Shown here piece after piece: positions 53,339 through 62,444 of a stretch of 64,000 nt of DNA (position 1 is its first letter; each line of letters starts with the position of its first letter). The notes below the pieces were generated by a model, which saw nothing but the letters and a program-made list of their open reading frames with translations, did no database searches and was not told the origin of the DNA. The translations under genes were made by a program, and so were the position numbers. Source of the DNA: Leeia speluncae (lineage in GTDB: Bacteria > Pseudomonadota > Gammaproteobacteria > Burkholderiales > Leeiaceae); the NCBI RefSeq assembly GCF_020564625.1, contig NZ_JAJBZT010000006.1, forward strand, positions 207,695 through 271,694, in the 5' to 3' direction.

Positions 53339-54565
53339 ATGACTCAGCAAAATACGAATGCTTTCATCGGTAGACAGCCAATATTAGACAGACATCAAAA
53401 GCTAATTGGCTATGAGCTTTTATTTCGTTTAAATGCTGCCGCTTCTTCTGCCGAGTTTTCTAGTGATTTGCAAGCTGGTACCAATATTCTGGTAAACACT
53501 TTATCTAATATGGGTGCTGAGTGGCTTGTTGGCGATAAGTTGGCATTTATCAACGTCGCCCAGGCAATGCTGCAAAGTAACTTTCTTGAGTTGTTACAGC
53601 CGCAAAAAGCTGTTCTTGAAGTATTAGAAACGGTAAATGCAACACCTGCTATTTTGCAGCGTGTAAAAGAACTTCGCTCTCAAGGCTTTTCGATTGCTTT
53701 GGATGATTTCGTTTTGTCGCCACAAACGGCGCCATTCCTAGAAGTTGCTAACTATGTAAAATTGGATGTGCAGTTATTAGGTATGGCACAGGCTATTGAG
53801 TTAGCAAAGAGTATTAGACGTTATCCGGTTCAGATTATTGCTGAAAAAGTGGAAACAAAAGAAGAGTTCCGCCAGTTGCATGAGGCCGGATTTGATGGTT
53901 TCCAAGGTTACTATTTTGCCCACCCAGAAACATTGGCTGCAAAAGTAATTAATCCTGCGTATGCAAACATCTTGTCTCTTCTTAATATGCTTAGAAATAA
54001 TGCAGAGATTAAAGATATTGAAAATGCATTAAAACGTGATGTTGCGTTATCTTTTAAATTGTTGCGCTACATTAACTCCGCAGGTTTTGGATTGTCTTGT
54101 GAGATTCAGTCGTTCAAACACGCGGTGACTATTCTAGGTTATCAAAAACTATATCGTTGGTTGACCTTATTATTAGTGACAGCTGCTGCAGAAACTCCAG
54201 GGGCTTCTGCACTAATGAAGTTGGCAATTACTCGCGGACGTTTTGTTGAGTTAATTGGTCAAAATTTCTTAGAAGGTCATGATCGCGACAATCTATTTAT
54301 CGTTGGTGTGTTCTCGCTGCTTGACGTAATGCTTGAAATGCCAATGGATAAAGTGCTGGATAATCTATTGTTACCAGAGCCTGTACGCGATGCATTACTA
54401 ACACGTGATGGTCTATATGGCCCATTCTTGAACTTGGCGATTGCTTGTGAGAATCCTGAGTTACAAGAGGTTGAATCGCTTGCTTCACAATTGCAAATTG
54501 ATCCAGAAATGCTAAATAAAGCGCAAATTAGTGCGTTGACTTGGGCTGAACAGTTAGGTGCTTAA
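53339..54565 (+). CDS. EAL-like and HDOD domain signalling protein
   Basis: A 408-residue protein of the YuxH type. The N-terminal EAL-like domain begins AFIGRQPILDRHQKLIGYELLFRLN; the catalytic EAL is changed to YELLFR, and other metal ligands appear partly lost (LEVLETV, ALDDFV), so cyclic-di-GMP hydrolysis is unlikely. The C-terminal HDOD domain (about residues 205-400) lacks an HD catalytic pair. Such proteins are regulatory partners in motility and chemotaxis in several genera. It follows cheA by 82 bases and ends at a terminator. Confidence 0.87.
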   Translation: MTQQNTNAFIGRQPILDRHQKLIGYELLFRLNAAASSAEFSSDLQAGTNILVNTLSNMGAEWLVGDKLAFINVAQAMLQSNFLELLQPQKAVLEVLETVNATPAILQRVKELRSQGFSIALDDFVLSPQTAPFLEVANYVKLDVQLLGMAQAIELAKSIRRYPVQIIAEKVETKEEFRQLHEAGFDGFQGYYFAHPETLAAKVINPAYANILSLLNMLRNNAEIKDIENALKRDVALSFKLLRYINSAGFGLSCEIQSFKHAVTILGYQKLYRWLTLLLVTAAAETPGASALMKLAITRGRFVELIGQNFLEGHDRDNLFIVGVFSLLDVMLEMPMDKVLDNLLLPEPVRDALLTRDGLYGPFLNLAIACENPELQEVESLASQLQIDPEMLNKAQISALTWAEQLGA

Positions 54566-54592
54566 CTAGCCTTGTTTTTTAGGTTGCCTACC

Positions 54593-54620
54593 AGCCCCTT
54601 TCATAGGGGCTGTTTTATTT
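54593..54620 (+). terminator. Terminator downstream of the EAL-like/HDOD gene
   Basis: AGCCCC pairs with GGGGCT across a TTTCATA loop, then GTTTTATTT. Lies 28 bases after the stop and before tmk. Confidence 0.75.
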
Positions 54621-54659
54621 AATCAGTTGTTTAAACTGATATTAAGTGTAGATATTCTT

Positions 54660-55310
54660 ATGTTTCTAAATACCCGCCTTGCTACGACCGGACATTTCAT
54701 TTCATTAGAAGGAGTGGATGGTGCTGGTAAAACCACGCATCTTAAATGGTTAGTTGATCATTTAAATGCGTTGCGCGTACCTCTCGTTGTTTCGCGTGAA
54801 CCTGGTGGCACGCCACTTGGAGAAAGCTTACGCGAATTAGTTTTACACCAAGAGATGAGTATTGAAACAGAGGTATTGTTAATGTTTGCTGCTAGGCAAC
54901 AACATTTGCAATCAACGATCTTTCCCGCGTTACAAGAAGGGAAATGGGTTGTCTGTGATCGATTTACGGATGCGTCTTACGCTTATCAAGGTGGCGGTCG
55001 TGGGCTTTCTATCGAAAAGATTAGTATGTTAGAACATTGGGTTCATGCTGATTTTCAACCAGATTTAACGTTGTTATTTGATGTTCCACCTGAAGTTAGT
55101 TTTGAGCGTGTTAGACAGGCGAGAAATCCCGATCGCTTTGAAGAACTAGATATTACTTTTTTTGAGCGGGTGAGAGAGGCGTACTTACTTCGTGCAGCGC
55201 GAGATCCTTTAAGATTTCATTTGATTGATGCTAATCGCCCCATTTCAGTTATTCAAACAGATCTTCAAACCATAATCAGTAACTACCTAGAAGGTAAACG
55301 ACATGGATGA
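54660..55310 (+). CDS. tmk: Thymidylate kinase
   Basis: A 216-residue dTMP kinase. The P-loop EGVDGAGKTTH lies near residue 20, the DR(E/F) base-binding REPGG motif follows at about 48, and the lid with FTDASYAYQGGGRGL is typical of the E. coli type. I chose the ATG at 54660 instead of the TTG at 54627, which would add an unlikely hydrophobic lead. It overlaps holB by 8 bases. Confidence 0.94.
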   Translation: MFLNTRLATTGHFISLEGVDGAGKTTHLKWLVDHLNALRVPLVVSREPGGTPLGESLRELVLHQEMSIETEVLLMFAARQQHLQSTIFPALQEGKWVVCDRFTDASYAYQGGGRGLSIEKISMLEHWVHADFQPDLTLLFDVPPEVSFERVRQARNPDRFEELDITFFERVREAYLLRAARDPLRFHLIDANRPISVIQTDLQTIISNYLEGKRHG

Positions 55311-56352
55311 AACTGATGGTGTTGCTGTTGTAAAACCTCGAATATTTGAATGGCACAAAACGGTTTGGGATAGCTTAATTCATCGCCAAGATCGTTTGCC
55401 GCATGCGATTTTATTTCATGGCCCTACCGGTTCGGGGAAAAAGGAATTTGCTGAAGCCTTTGCTATGCATTTGTTGTGTGAGGCACCTTCATCAAATGGC
55501 GAGGCATGTGGTGTATGTAATGGATGCAACTGGTTCTTACAAGGGCATCATCCTGATTTTAGGAAAATATTGCCTCCTGCTGAAATGGCAACTGACGAGG
55601 ATGCTGATGTAAGTAAACGTTCTGGATTATGGATCTCTATTGAAGCGATTCGTGAATTAGAGAGCTTTGTTCAACTCACATCTCATCGTAGTGGCAGAAA
55701 AGTGGTTTTTCTTCCAATGGCAGATCGTTTGAACGTGGCCGCCGCAAATGCTTTGTTAAAGACCTTAGAGGAGCCACCTAATAATGTCGTATTTGTGTTG
55801 GTGTGCGAACAGTTAAGCAGATTACTGCCTACTATTCGTAGCCGTTGCCAAAAGGTAGCTTTACCCCCTCCTGATCGTGAAGATGCTCTGGCTTGGCTAT
55901 CTGTAGAAAAAACACTTGATGCATCGGTACTAGATTTGGCTGGTGGAATGCCTTTACAAGCAATCAAATACCGTCAAATGCCCGAGTATGATCATTTAAA
56001 TGGCGTGTTAGATTGGTTGGTCAATCCGTTAATGCAAGGTAAAGACCCTGTAAGAATGGCGGCGGAATGGTCGAAAATAAACTTATCAATTCTGCATGAT
56101 TGGTTGTCTAAATGGTTGTATGACCTTATCATGGGATGTTCTGGTAATATACCTAGATATTTCTCAAGCAGACATCAAGATATTTTTGATCTTACTGCAA
56201 AATTATCATTGTCAGGATTGATTACTCTGTCATCCTCCGTTGCTGAAGATAAGAGAATTCTTAATCATCCGTTGAATACTAAGTTAGTGTTAGAAAATTG
56301 GTTGCTTGGTTATTATGCGTTAATCGCAAAGTCGCAACGAAGTGTTTCTTAA
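55303..56352 (+). CDS. holB: DNA polymerase III delta-prime subunit
   Basis: A 349-residue AAA+ clamp-loader subunit. The ILFHGPTGSGKKEFAEAFA P-loop-like segment, the zinc-type cysteines (CEAPSSNGEACGVCNGC), LLKTLEEPPNNVVFVLV and the RSRCQKV sensor motif are visible. Together with the other loader subunits it places the beta clamp on DNA. tmk-holB-pilZ-tatD is a common order in proteobacteria. Overlaps tmk. Confidence 0.93.
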   Translation: MDETDGVAVVKPRIFEWHKTVWDSLIHRQDRLPHAILFHGPTGSGKKEFAEAFAMHLLCEAPSSNGEACGVCNGCNWFLQGHHPDFRKILPPAEMATDEDADVSKRSGLWISIEAIRELESFVQLTSHRSGRKVVFLPMADRLNVAAANALLKTLEEPPNNVVFVLVCEQLSRLLPTIRSRCQKVALPPPDREDALAWLSVEKTLDASVLDLAGGMPLQAIKYRQMPEYDHLNGVLDWLVNPLMQGKDPVRMAAEWSKINLSILHDWLSKWLYDLIMGCSGNIPRYFSSRHQDIFDLTAKLSLSGLITLSSSVAEDKRILNHPLNTKLVLENWLLGYYALIAKSQRSVS

Positions 56353-56387
56353 ATTCGATATGTTCAATTTAAGTAGAAAGCGTTGAA

Positions 56388-56753
56388 ATGAATGAGCAAG
56401 TAAAATCTGCCGCCGCACGCCCTGGCGTGATGTCGTTGACGATCAAAGAAAAAGCGAGCCTATACGCGGCATATATGCCATTTATCCAAGGTGGTGGTTT
56501 GTTTGTGCCAACTGGCAAACCTTATAATTTGGGGGACGAGGTATTTTTGTTATTGGCCTTGTTAGATGAACCAACAAAATATACTGTTACCGGTAAAGTG
56601 GTTTGGATTACGCCGCCTGGCGCACAGGGTAGCCGTTCTCAAGGTATTGGTGTTCAGTTTAGTAGCAATGAATTTGGTGTTGCTGCTAAAAATAAAATTG
56701 AAGGTATTTTGGGTGGGCACTTACAGTCCAACCGTTCGACTCACACAATGTAA
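56388..56753 (+). CDS. pilZ: PilZ domain protein
   Basis: A 121-residue protein with the type IV pilus PilZ pattern: MSLTIKEKASLYAAYMPFIQGGGLFVPT, then VVWITPPGAQGSRSQGIGVQFS. The classical RxxxR cyclic-di-GMP binding motif is not present at the start, as in the pilus-biogenesis PilZ proteins that do not bind the nucleotide. It sits between holB and tatD in the usual order. A role in type IV pilus assembly is likely by family knowledge. Confidence 0.9.
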   Translation: MNEQVKSAAARPGVMSLTIKEKASLYAAYMPFIQGGGLFVPTGKPYNLGDEVFLLLALLDEPTKYTVTGKVVWITPPGAQGSRSQGIGVQFSSNEFGVAAKNKIEGILGGHLQSNRSTHTM

Positions 56754-56761
56754 TTTTTTCT

Positions 56762-57550
56762 ATGTTTATCGATTCGCACTGTCATTTAAATTTTCCTGAT
56801 CTTATTTCTGAGTTGCCAAAACATTTGGCGGCAATGGATGCCAACCACGTAAAAATGGCATTAGTTGTTGCTGTGGATCGTGCTGGTTTATCTTCTGTCC
56901 TATCTTTGCCTAAGCAAGATGCCCGTTTTGTGGCATCTGTTGGTATGCATCCAGATCATGAAAATGAAGCGGAGTATTCTGTAGAAGAGTTATGTTCGTT
57001 AGCAGCAGACGAAGCGGTGGTTGCTATTGGTGAAACGGGGTTGGATTATTACCGCTTAACGGGTGATTTGGCCTGGCAAAGAGCGCGCTTTGCAACGCAT
57101 ATTCAAGCGGCAAGGCAAATCAAAAAACCGCTGATTATTCACACCAGAGCCTCTGCTGAAGACACTATCAACATGATGCGTTCTGAAGGGGCGAATGCAA
57201 TTGGCGGTGTGATGCACTGCTTTACCGAATCTGTAGAGGTTGCGAGACAAGCGTTGGATCTTGGTTTTTATATTTCCTTATCTGGAATCGTAACATTTAA
57301 GAATGCAGTAGAAGTAAAAGAAGTTGCTAAGTTTGTTCCATTAGATCGATTGCTTATTGAAACGGACTCTCCTTATTTGGCGCCAGTACCATTCAGAGGG
57401 AAACTAAACCATCCGGCTTTAGTTGTTCATGTGGCAGAAGAAATTGCTACCCTAAAATCGATTTCTTTAACTCAGGTTGCCACTGAAACGACGAATAACT
57501 TCTTGAGGTTATTTAATGTGCCTAATGAACGCAAAGTTGTGTTGCAATGA
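56762..57550 (+). CDS. TatD family metal-dependent hydrolase (YcfH-like)
   Basis: A 262-residue TIM-barrel nuclease-like enzyme. Metal ligands are visible in MFIDSHCHL (HxH), in GETGLDYYR (Glu), in IIHTRAS (His), in GVMHCFTES (His) and in LIETDSPYL (Asp). Members are 3'-5' DNases or act on D-aminoacyl-tRNA. Starts 8 bases after pilZ; its stop overlaps the next start by 4 bases. Confidence 0.93.
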   Translation: MFIDSHCHLNFPDLISELPKHLAAMDANHVKMALVVAVDRAGLSSVLSLPKQDARFVASVGMHPDHENEAEYSVEELCSLAADEAVVAIGETGLDYYRLTGDLAWQRARFATHIQAARQIKKPLIIHTRASAEDTINMMRSEGANAIGGVMHCFTESVEVARQALDLGFYISLSGIVTFKNAVEVKEVAKFVPLDRLLIETDSPYLAPVPFRGKLNHPALVVHVAEEIATLKSISLTQVATETTNNFLRLFNVPNERKVVLQ

Positions 57551-58305
57551 AAGTGACCGTTTTGGGGGCGGGATCTTCTGCGGGTACCCCTGTAATTGGT
57601 TGCGAATGTTCCGTTTGCCAAACGCGGTTACCTAAAAATGTTCGCACACGCGCAAGTTGTCATATCCTTGATGAAGCGACGAGTATTGTTATTGATACAG
57701 GCCCAGATTTTCGATCCCAAGCATTACGAGAAAACTTGAAGCATTTAGATGCGGTGTTGTACACCCATCCTCATGCGGATCACCTAAACGGAATTGATGA
57801 CCTGAGAGCGTTTTGTTTTCGGCAAAAAGCAGCGATTCCTTTGTATGGGAATGCTTTTACCATTGAAAATATTCAGACAAGGTTTGATTACACACTTTTC
57901 CCGCCAACAGAGCATTGGGAAAGACCTGTTTTGACAGCAAATTCAGTTGATGTCCCTTTTGATGTGAATCAGACGATAGTTGTGCCTATTCCTTTATTGC
58001 ATGGAAAGTGGCCGATTTTGGGGTACCGAATCAAAAATGTTGCATGGTTAACGGATGTATCTACGATCCCAGAGACTTCATTTGAGCTTTTATCTGGTTT
58101 GGATGTGCTGTTCTTGGATTGTCTTCGATTTAAGCCACACTATACACATCTAAGCTTAGATGAGGCGGTTTCTCTTTCCCAAAAAATAGGGGCCAAACAA
58201 ACGTATCTTATTCATATGACTCATGAAATTGATGCCGTTGCGCATGCCAATTTACTACCTGAAGCTGTCGCTTTTGCATTTGATGGCATGCAAGTAACTG
58301 TATAA
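57547..58305 (+). CDS. MBL-fold metallo-hydrolase (PhnP-like)
   Basis: A 252-residue metallo-beta-lactamase-fold phosphodiesterase. The active-site motif TPHADHLNGIDD appears as YTHPHADHLNGIDDLR near residue 75. An N-terminal GCECSVCQT cluster matches the extra zinc site of PhnP. No carbon-phosphorus lyase genes lie nearby, so a role outside phosphonate use (cyclic nucleotide or phosphodiester cleaning) is more likely. Overlaps tatD by 4 bases, last gene of the run. Confidence 0.88.
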   Translation: MKVTVLGAGSSAGTPVIGCECSVCQTRLPKNVRTRASCHILDEATSIVIDTGPDFRSQALRENLKHLDAVLYTHPHADHLNGIDDLRAFCFRQKAAIPLYGNAFTIENIQTRFDYTLFPPTEHWERPVLTANSVDVPFDVNQTIVVPIPLLHGKWPILGYRIKNVAWLTDVSTIPETSFELLSGLDVLFLDCLRFKPHYTHLSLDEAVSLSQKIGAKQTYLIHMTHEIDAVAHANLLPEAVAFAFDGMQVTV

Positions 58306-58346
58306 TCTTTGTCCTCTTTTACATGGTTTTTCTACTTCTGTTATGA

Positions 58347-58700
58347 TTACCATGTGACTAATAAGTCATCTAATTGATCTGGGTAAACATGGCAAGCCAA
58401 TCGCCAGATTTCATTAGTTTGAACAATCTGTTCTTCTGCATGAGCTTCTTTGGAAATAAGCTGATGTCTTAGCATGACATTTTTTTCTTTGTTACTTAAG
58501 ATGACTGAAAAAGAGGCTTGCCGATTTTGAAAGTGCAGATGAACAGCGCAAGCACCACAGGTCCCATGACCACACCGCCAGTAAAGTGGAAGTCCTTGTT
58601 CCCTGACTATTTCAGTTAAAGATTGAGGAGTGGATGTCATATCGACCGTAAGCACTTCTGGGGTGCTCATTTTTCCGCCAAAGAACGTGATTTTAGCCAT
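58347..58700 (-). CDS. 2Fe-2S ferredoxin-like protein
   Basis: A 117-residue protein from the ATG at 58700 (MAKITFFGG), which matches the ferredoxin fold start; the open frame reaches 58754. Four cysteines are placed as in plant-type ferredoxins: RCGHGTCGAC gives three and the ACHVYP near the end the fourth. The long insertion with NKEKNVMLRHQLI is like that of small ferredoxins used by oxygenases. Its electron partner is unknown. Single gene, convergent with the MBL hydrolase and divergent from the type I secretion operon. Confidence 0.88.
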   Translation of the reverse strand: MAKITFFGGKMSTPEVLTVDMTSTPQSLTEIVREQGLPLYWRCGHGTCGACAVHLHFQNRQASFSVILSNKEKNVMLRHQLISKEAHAEEQIVQTNEIWRLACHVYPDQLDDLLVTW

Positions 58701-58860
58701 GTCTGTGTATACTGAGTCAAGGATGTAAGAATAGTTTGCAATTACAATTCGCAATGCAAGTTAGAATGCACCCTCTAAAGCCTACGACCTATAAGAAGCG
58801 ATAGCAACTATCGAATACTTAAATTTTCGAAAGATTGCACCAAATTGAAAGTGGAGAGTT

Positions 58861-61008
58861 ATGTCCGAATGGAATATTGGGGAACACCAATTACATTTTG
58901 ATCCCTTGCTAGATTGTTTGGTATCGATTGGCAAGTTGCATGGTGCAACGCTCACAAAAGAGGCTTTTTCTGCTGGCTTACCCTTAGTTGATAATCGTCT
59001 AACACCAAGATTGGTATCTAGGGCTGCTGCGCGAGCTAATTTAACTGCGCGTGTTGTTAGACGGTCTCTAAATGAAATCAAACCACATCTGTTGCCTGCC
59101 ATTTTATTATTAGATGGCCGTGAAGCATGCGTACTGTTAGATATCTCAGATGATGGTATTGCCAAAGTGCAGTGGCCTGAATCGCCAGAAAGCGCGGATG
59201 AGCTTCCTATCCAGCAAATAAAAGATCGCTACAGCGGACAGGTGATTTTTGTTCGCCCTAAATTCAAGTTCGATAATAGGGCCCCTCAATTAGGCCATAT
59301 CCGATCTAAGCATTGGTTTTGGGGTGTGATGAAAGATGCATCTCATTTTTATAAAGATGCTTTGTTAGCTGCAATCCTTATCAATTTGTTTGCGCTGGCG
59401 TTCCCATTATTTTCTATGAACGTTTATGATCGCGTGGTTCCTAACCATGCGATTGATACCTTGTGGGTGCTAGCGATTGGCGCTGTGCTTGTTCTCTCTT
59501 TTGATTTTGCACTTCGGACTGTTCGAGGGTATGTGATTGACCTAGCTAGTAAGCGGGTTGATGTAAAGCTGTCTTCATTGATCATGGAACGAGTACTTGG
59601 TATTCGTATGGAGCATCGTCCGTTATCAGTCGGTTCTTTTGCTGCCAATTTACGTTCGTTTGAATCTGTTAGAGATTTTATTGCATCGGCTTCAGTGTCT
59701 GCGTTAGTGGATGTCCCATTCTCTATATTATTCTTAATTGTTTTAGTCTGGCTGAGCCCTTGGCTTGTCTTACCTGCGTTGATTGGTTTACTGCTAGTCA
59801 CTATTTTTGGGATTATTGCCCAAAGTAAGATGCAAGAACTATCTGAAATGAGTCAACGTGCTTCCGCACAACGAAATGCAACGTTAATTGAAAGTTTGGT
59901 TGGTATTGAAACGGTGAAGTCGATGGGCGCCGAATCCGATATTCAACGAAAATGGGAAAGAACTTCAGTTTTTCTATCGCAAATTGGTGGCCGTCTAAAA
60001 CTGATGTCGACAACCACCATTAATTTTGCTTCGTTTATTCAGCAGCTAGTGAATGTGATTGTGATCATCTCGGGTGTTTATCTGATTATGGATAATCAAT
60101 TAACACAGGGGGGATTAATTGCTGCAACCATGATTTCTGGTCGTGCATTGGCACCGTTAGGTCAGGTGGCAGGGCTGTTAATGCAATTTCATGCTGCTAA
60201 AAGCTCACTTGCAAGTGTGGAAAGCTATATGAAGTTGCCAGTGGAGCGACCTGAAGAAGCTAGTTTCTTGCATCGTAGTGGCTTTAAAGGTGAAATTGAA
60301 TTCAAGGATGTGACCTTCAATTATCCTGGCAGAGATACGCCTGCTCTTAAAAATGTTTCATTTAAAATTAAAGCTGGTGAGAAAGTTGCCGTTATAGGTA
60401 GGCTGGGTTCAGGAAAAACTACCATTGAACGTTTGATGTTGGGTTTGTATCAGGCGACCTCGGGTTCCGTCATGGTGGATGGGGTGGATGTCCGACAAAT
60501 TGATCCAGCAGAGTTACGTCGGGCGATTGGCTATGTGCCACAGGATGTCACGTTATTCTTTGGCACGCTGAGAGAAAATATTGCGGTAGGAGCACCATTT
60601 GCAGATGACAATGCTGTACTGTTAGCCGCCGATTTGGCTGGGGTGAGCGAGTTTGCATATGCGCATCCCTCTGGTTTTGATATGGTGATTGGAGAGCGTG
60701 GCGAATCACTTTCTGGTGGGCAAAGGCAATCGGTTGCTGTGGCGAGGGCATTATTGAATGATCCACCAATCCTAATTTTGGATGAACCAACAAATGGTAT
60801 GGATCACACGAGTGAAGAGCGTTTGAAAGGCCGTTTAAAAGAAGTTTTGGCTTCTCGCAAAACAATGTTGTTAGTGACTCACCGAACTGCACTATTGGAC
60901 TTGGCAGAAAGATTGATTGTGATTGATGGGGGTCAGATTGTTGCCGATGGTCCTAAAGCGCAAGTGGTAGAGGCATTGCAGCAAGGCCGAGTCGGGAGGG
61001 CGGGTTAA
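58861..61008 (+). CDS. Type I secretion ABC transporter ATPase/permease (LapB-like)
   Basis: A 715-residue inner-membrane transporter. The N-terminal 130 residues are a C39-like domain (DPLLDCLVSIGKLHG) lacking the catalytic His, so it docks but does not cleave substrate. Six membrane helices follow (about 155-420). The ATPase domain has GRLGSGKTTIE, LSGGQRQSVAVARAL and LILDEPTNGMD. It matches LapB, which exports giant adhesins with a C-terminal signal. The adaptor gene overlaps it by one base. Confidence 0.93.
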   Translation: MSEWNIGEHQLHFDPLLDCLVSIGKLHGATLTKEAFSAGLPLVDNRLTPRLVSRAAARANLTARVVRRSLNEIKPHLLPAILLLDGREACVLLDISDDGIAKVQWPESPESADELPIQQIKDRYSGQVIFVRPKFKFDNRAPQLGHIRSKHWFWGVMKDASHFYKDALLAAILINLFALAFPLFSMNVYDRVVPNHAIDTLWVLAIGAVLVLSFDFALRTVRGYVIDLASKRVDVKLSSLIMERVLGIRMEHRPLSVGSFAANLRSFESVRDFIASASVSALVDVPFSILFLIVLVWLSPWLVLPALIGLLLVTIFGIIAQSKMQELSEMSQRASAQRNATLIESLVGIETVKSMGAESDIQRKWERTSVFLSQIGGRLKLMSTTTINFASFIQQLVNVIVIISGVYLIMDNQLTQGGLIAATMISGRALAPLGQVAGLLMQFHAAKSSLASVESYMKLPVERPEEASFLHRSGFKGEIEFKDVTFNYPGRDTPALKNVSFKIKAGEKVAVIGRLGSGKTTIERLMLGLYQATSGSVMVDGVDVRQIDPAELRRAIGYVPQDVTLFFGTLRENIAVGAPFADDNAVLLAADLAGVSEFAYAHPSGFDMVIGERGESLSGGQRQSVAVARALLNDPPILILDEPTNGMDHTSEERLKGRLKEVLASRKTMLLVTHRTALLDLAERLIVIDGGQIVADGPKAQVVEALQQGRVGRAG

Positions 61009-62444
61009 TGCTACCTGTTAATAATGAAACAGAGAGCATGCCTAAAAAAGTAGGTGTGCTAAAAAAACTTGCCCAGTATGTTTATCAAAAAGGTATGCAT
61101 GGTTTTGGTTTGTATTTGGACAAAATGGCCACCAAACATGAAATACCTGATGAAGCATTGGTTGGTGATGGCGATTGGGCTGTTATTGAAGAAGATGGTT
61201 ACCGAGTGCGCTTAATCATCCGAATCATGGCGGTTTCGATACTAATTCTGGTCGTTTGGGCTGCGTTTGCGAAAATTGATGAGGTGACGAGGGGGGAAGG
61301 TAAGGTTATTCCTTCTAGTGAAATTCAGATTTTGCAGAGCTTGGATGGCGGTAATGTATCTGCCATTTCAGTTAAAGAAGGTCAGCAGGTCAAAAAAGGA
61401 CAGTTGCTGCTCAAAATTGACCCGATTAGATTTGCATCGTCATTAAAAGAGAATCAGGCACAATATTATTCGCTAGTGGCTAGAGTTGCGCGTTTACAAG
61501 CATTGTCAGATAACAAACCATTTGTTGCACCTGAAGAGGTTGTCAAAAATATTCCTCAGGTTGCAGAGCAAGAACGCGCATTATATGAATCCAGTATGCA
61601 GGGGCTTGAGGCTAATGTGGCTATTGCTAGGCAGCAATTGGTGCAACGTAATCAAGAGTTGGTTGAAGTTAAAAGTAGGCGAGATCAAGCCGCACAGAAC
61701 TATGAATTAGCGGCGAAAGAGTTGGCAGTAACAAAGCCATTGGCGCAGAGTGGGGCTGTTTCTGATGTTGAATTGCTACGTTTAGAGCGAGATGTATCTC
61801 GTAGCAAAGGAGACCGTGATCAGGCCGCTGCACAGATTCCGAGATTGCAAGCAGCAATCCAGGAGGCGACTAGGAAGATCCAAGAGGTTGAGCTTGCTTT
61901 TAGAAATCAAATTCGAGGGGAGCTGTCAGAGTCGGTGGCTAAGCTAAATAGCCTTTCTGCTGGAAGTGAAGGGCTGGCTGATAGAGTTAAGCAAACGGAA
62001 ATTAGGTCCCCGGTTAACGGAACGGTGAAGCGTTTAAATGTAAATACATTAGGCGGAGTTGTGCAACCGGGTAAAGATATTATTGAAATTGTGCCGAGTG
62101 AAGATGCGTTGTTATTGGAAGCAAAGATTTTACCTAAAGATATTGCTTTCTTAAGGCCAGGGCAGAGTGCGTTGATCAAGTTTACCGCTTACGATTTTTC
62201 AATCTATGGTGGCTTAGAGGCGACTTTAGAACAGATCGGTGCTGATACGGTGACCGATGAAAAAGGAAATGCGTTTTATATTATTAGATTAAGGACTGCG
62301 CAGTCGTATATTGGTGATAATCACATGCCAATCATTCCTGGTATGGTTGCTGAGGTTGATGTGAGAACTGGTAAAAAAACCGTACTATCCTATCTCTTGA
62401 AGCCTGTATTAAAAGCTAAATCAAATGCGTTATCTGAGCGATGA
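61008..62444 (+). CDS. Type I secretion membrane-fusion protein (HlyD/LapC family)
   Basis: A 478-residue adaptor with one membrane helix at about residues 68-88 (IIRIMAVSILILVVWAAFA), then a barrel-sandwich domain, a long periplasmic coiled coil (about 160-330) and the C-terminal part ending near IIPGMVAEVDVRTGKKTVLSYLLKP, the HlyD family signature. It joins the ATPase to an outer-membrane TolC-like channel, which is not encoded here. Its start shares the last base of the transporter gene, and its end overlaps the LuxR gene by 4 bases. Confidence 0.93.
   Translation: MLPVNNETESMPKKVGVLKKLAQYVYQKGMHGFGLYLDKMATKHEIPDEALVGDGDWAVIEEDGYRVRLIIRIMAVSILILVVWAAFAKIDEVTRGEGKVIPSSEIQILQSLDGGNVSAISVKEGQQVKKGQLLLKIDPIRFASSLKENQAQYYSLVARVARLQALSDNKPFVAPEEVVKNIPQVAEQERALYESSMQGLEANVAIARQQLVQRNQELVEVKSRRDQAAQNYELAAKELAVTKPLAQSGAVSDVELLRLERDVSRSKGDRDQAAAQIPRLQAAIQEATRKIQEVELAFRNQIRGELSESVAKLNSLSAGSEGLADRVKQTEIRSPVNGTVKRLNVNTLGGVVQPGKDIIEIVPSEDALLLEAKILPKDIAFLRPGQSALIKFTAYDFSIYGGLEATLEQIGADTVTDEKGNAFYIIRLRTAQSYIGDNHMPIIPGMVAEVDVRTGKKTVLSYLLKPVLKAKSNALSER

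Noticed and set aside
58321..58356. ACATGGT / ACCATGT pairing between the MBL hydrolase and ferredoxin genes
   Set aside because: The arms are 7 bases with a loop of about 21 bases and no U tract; too weak to call a terminator.
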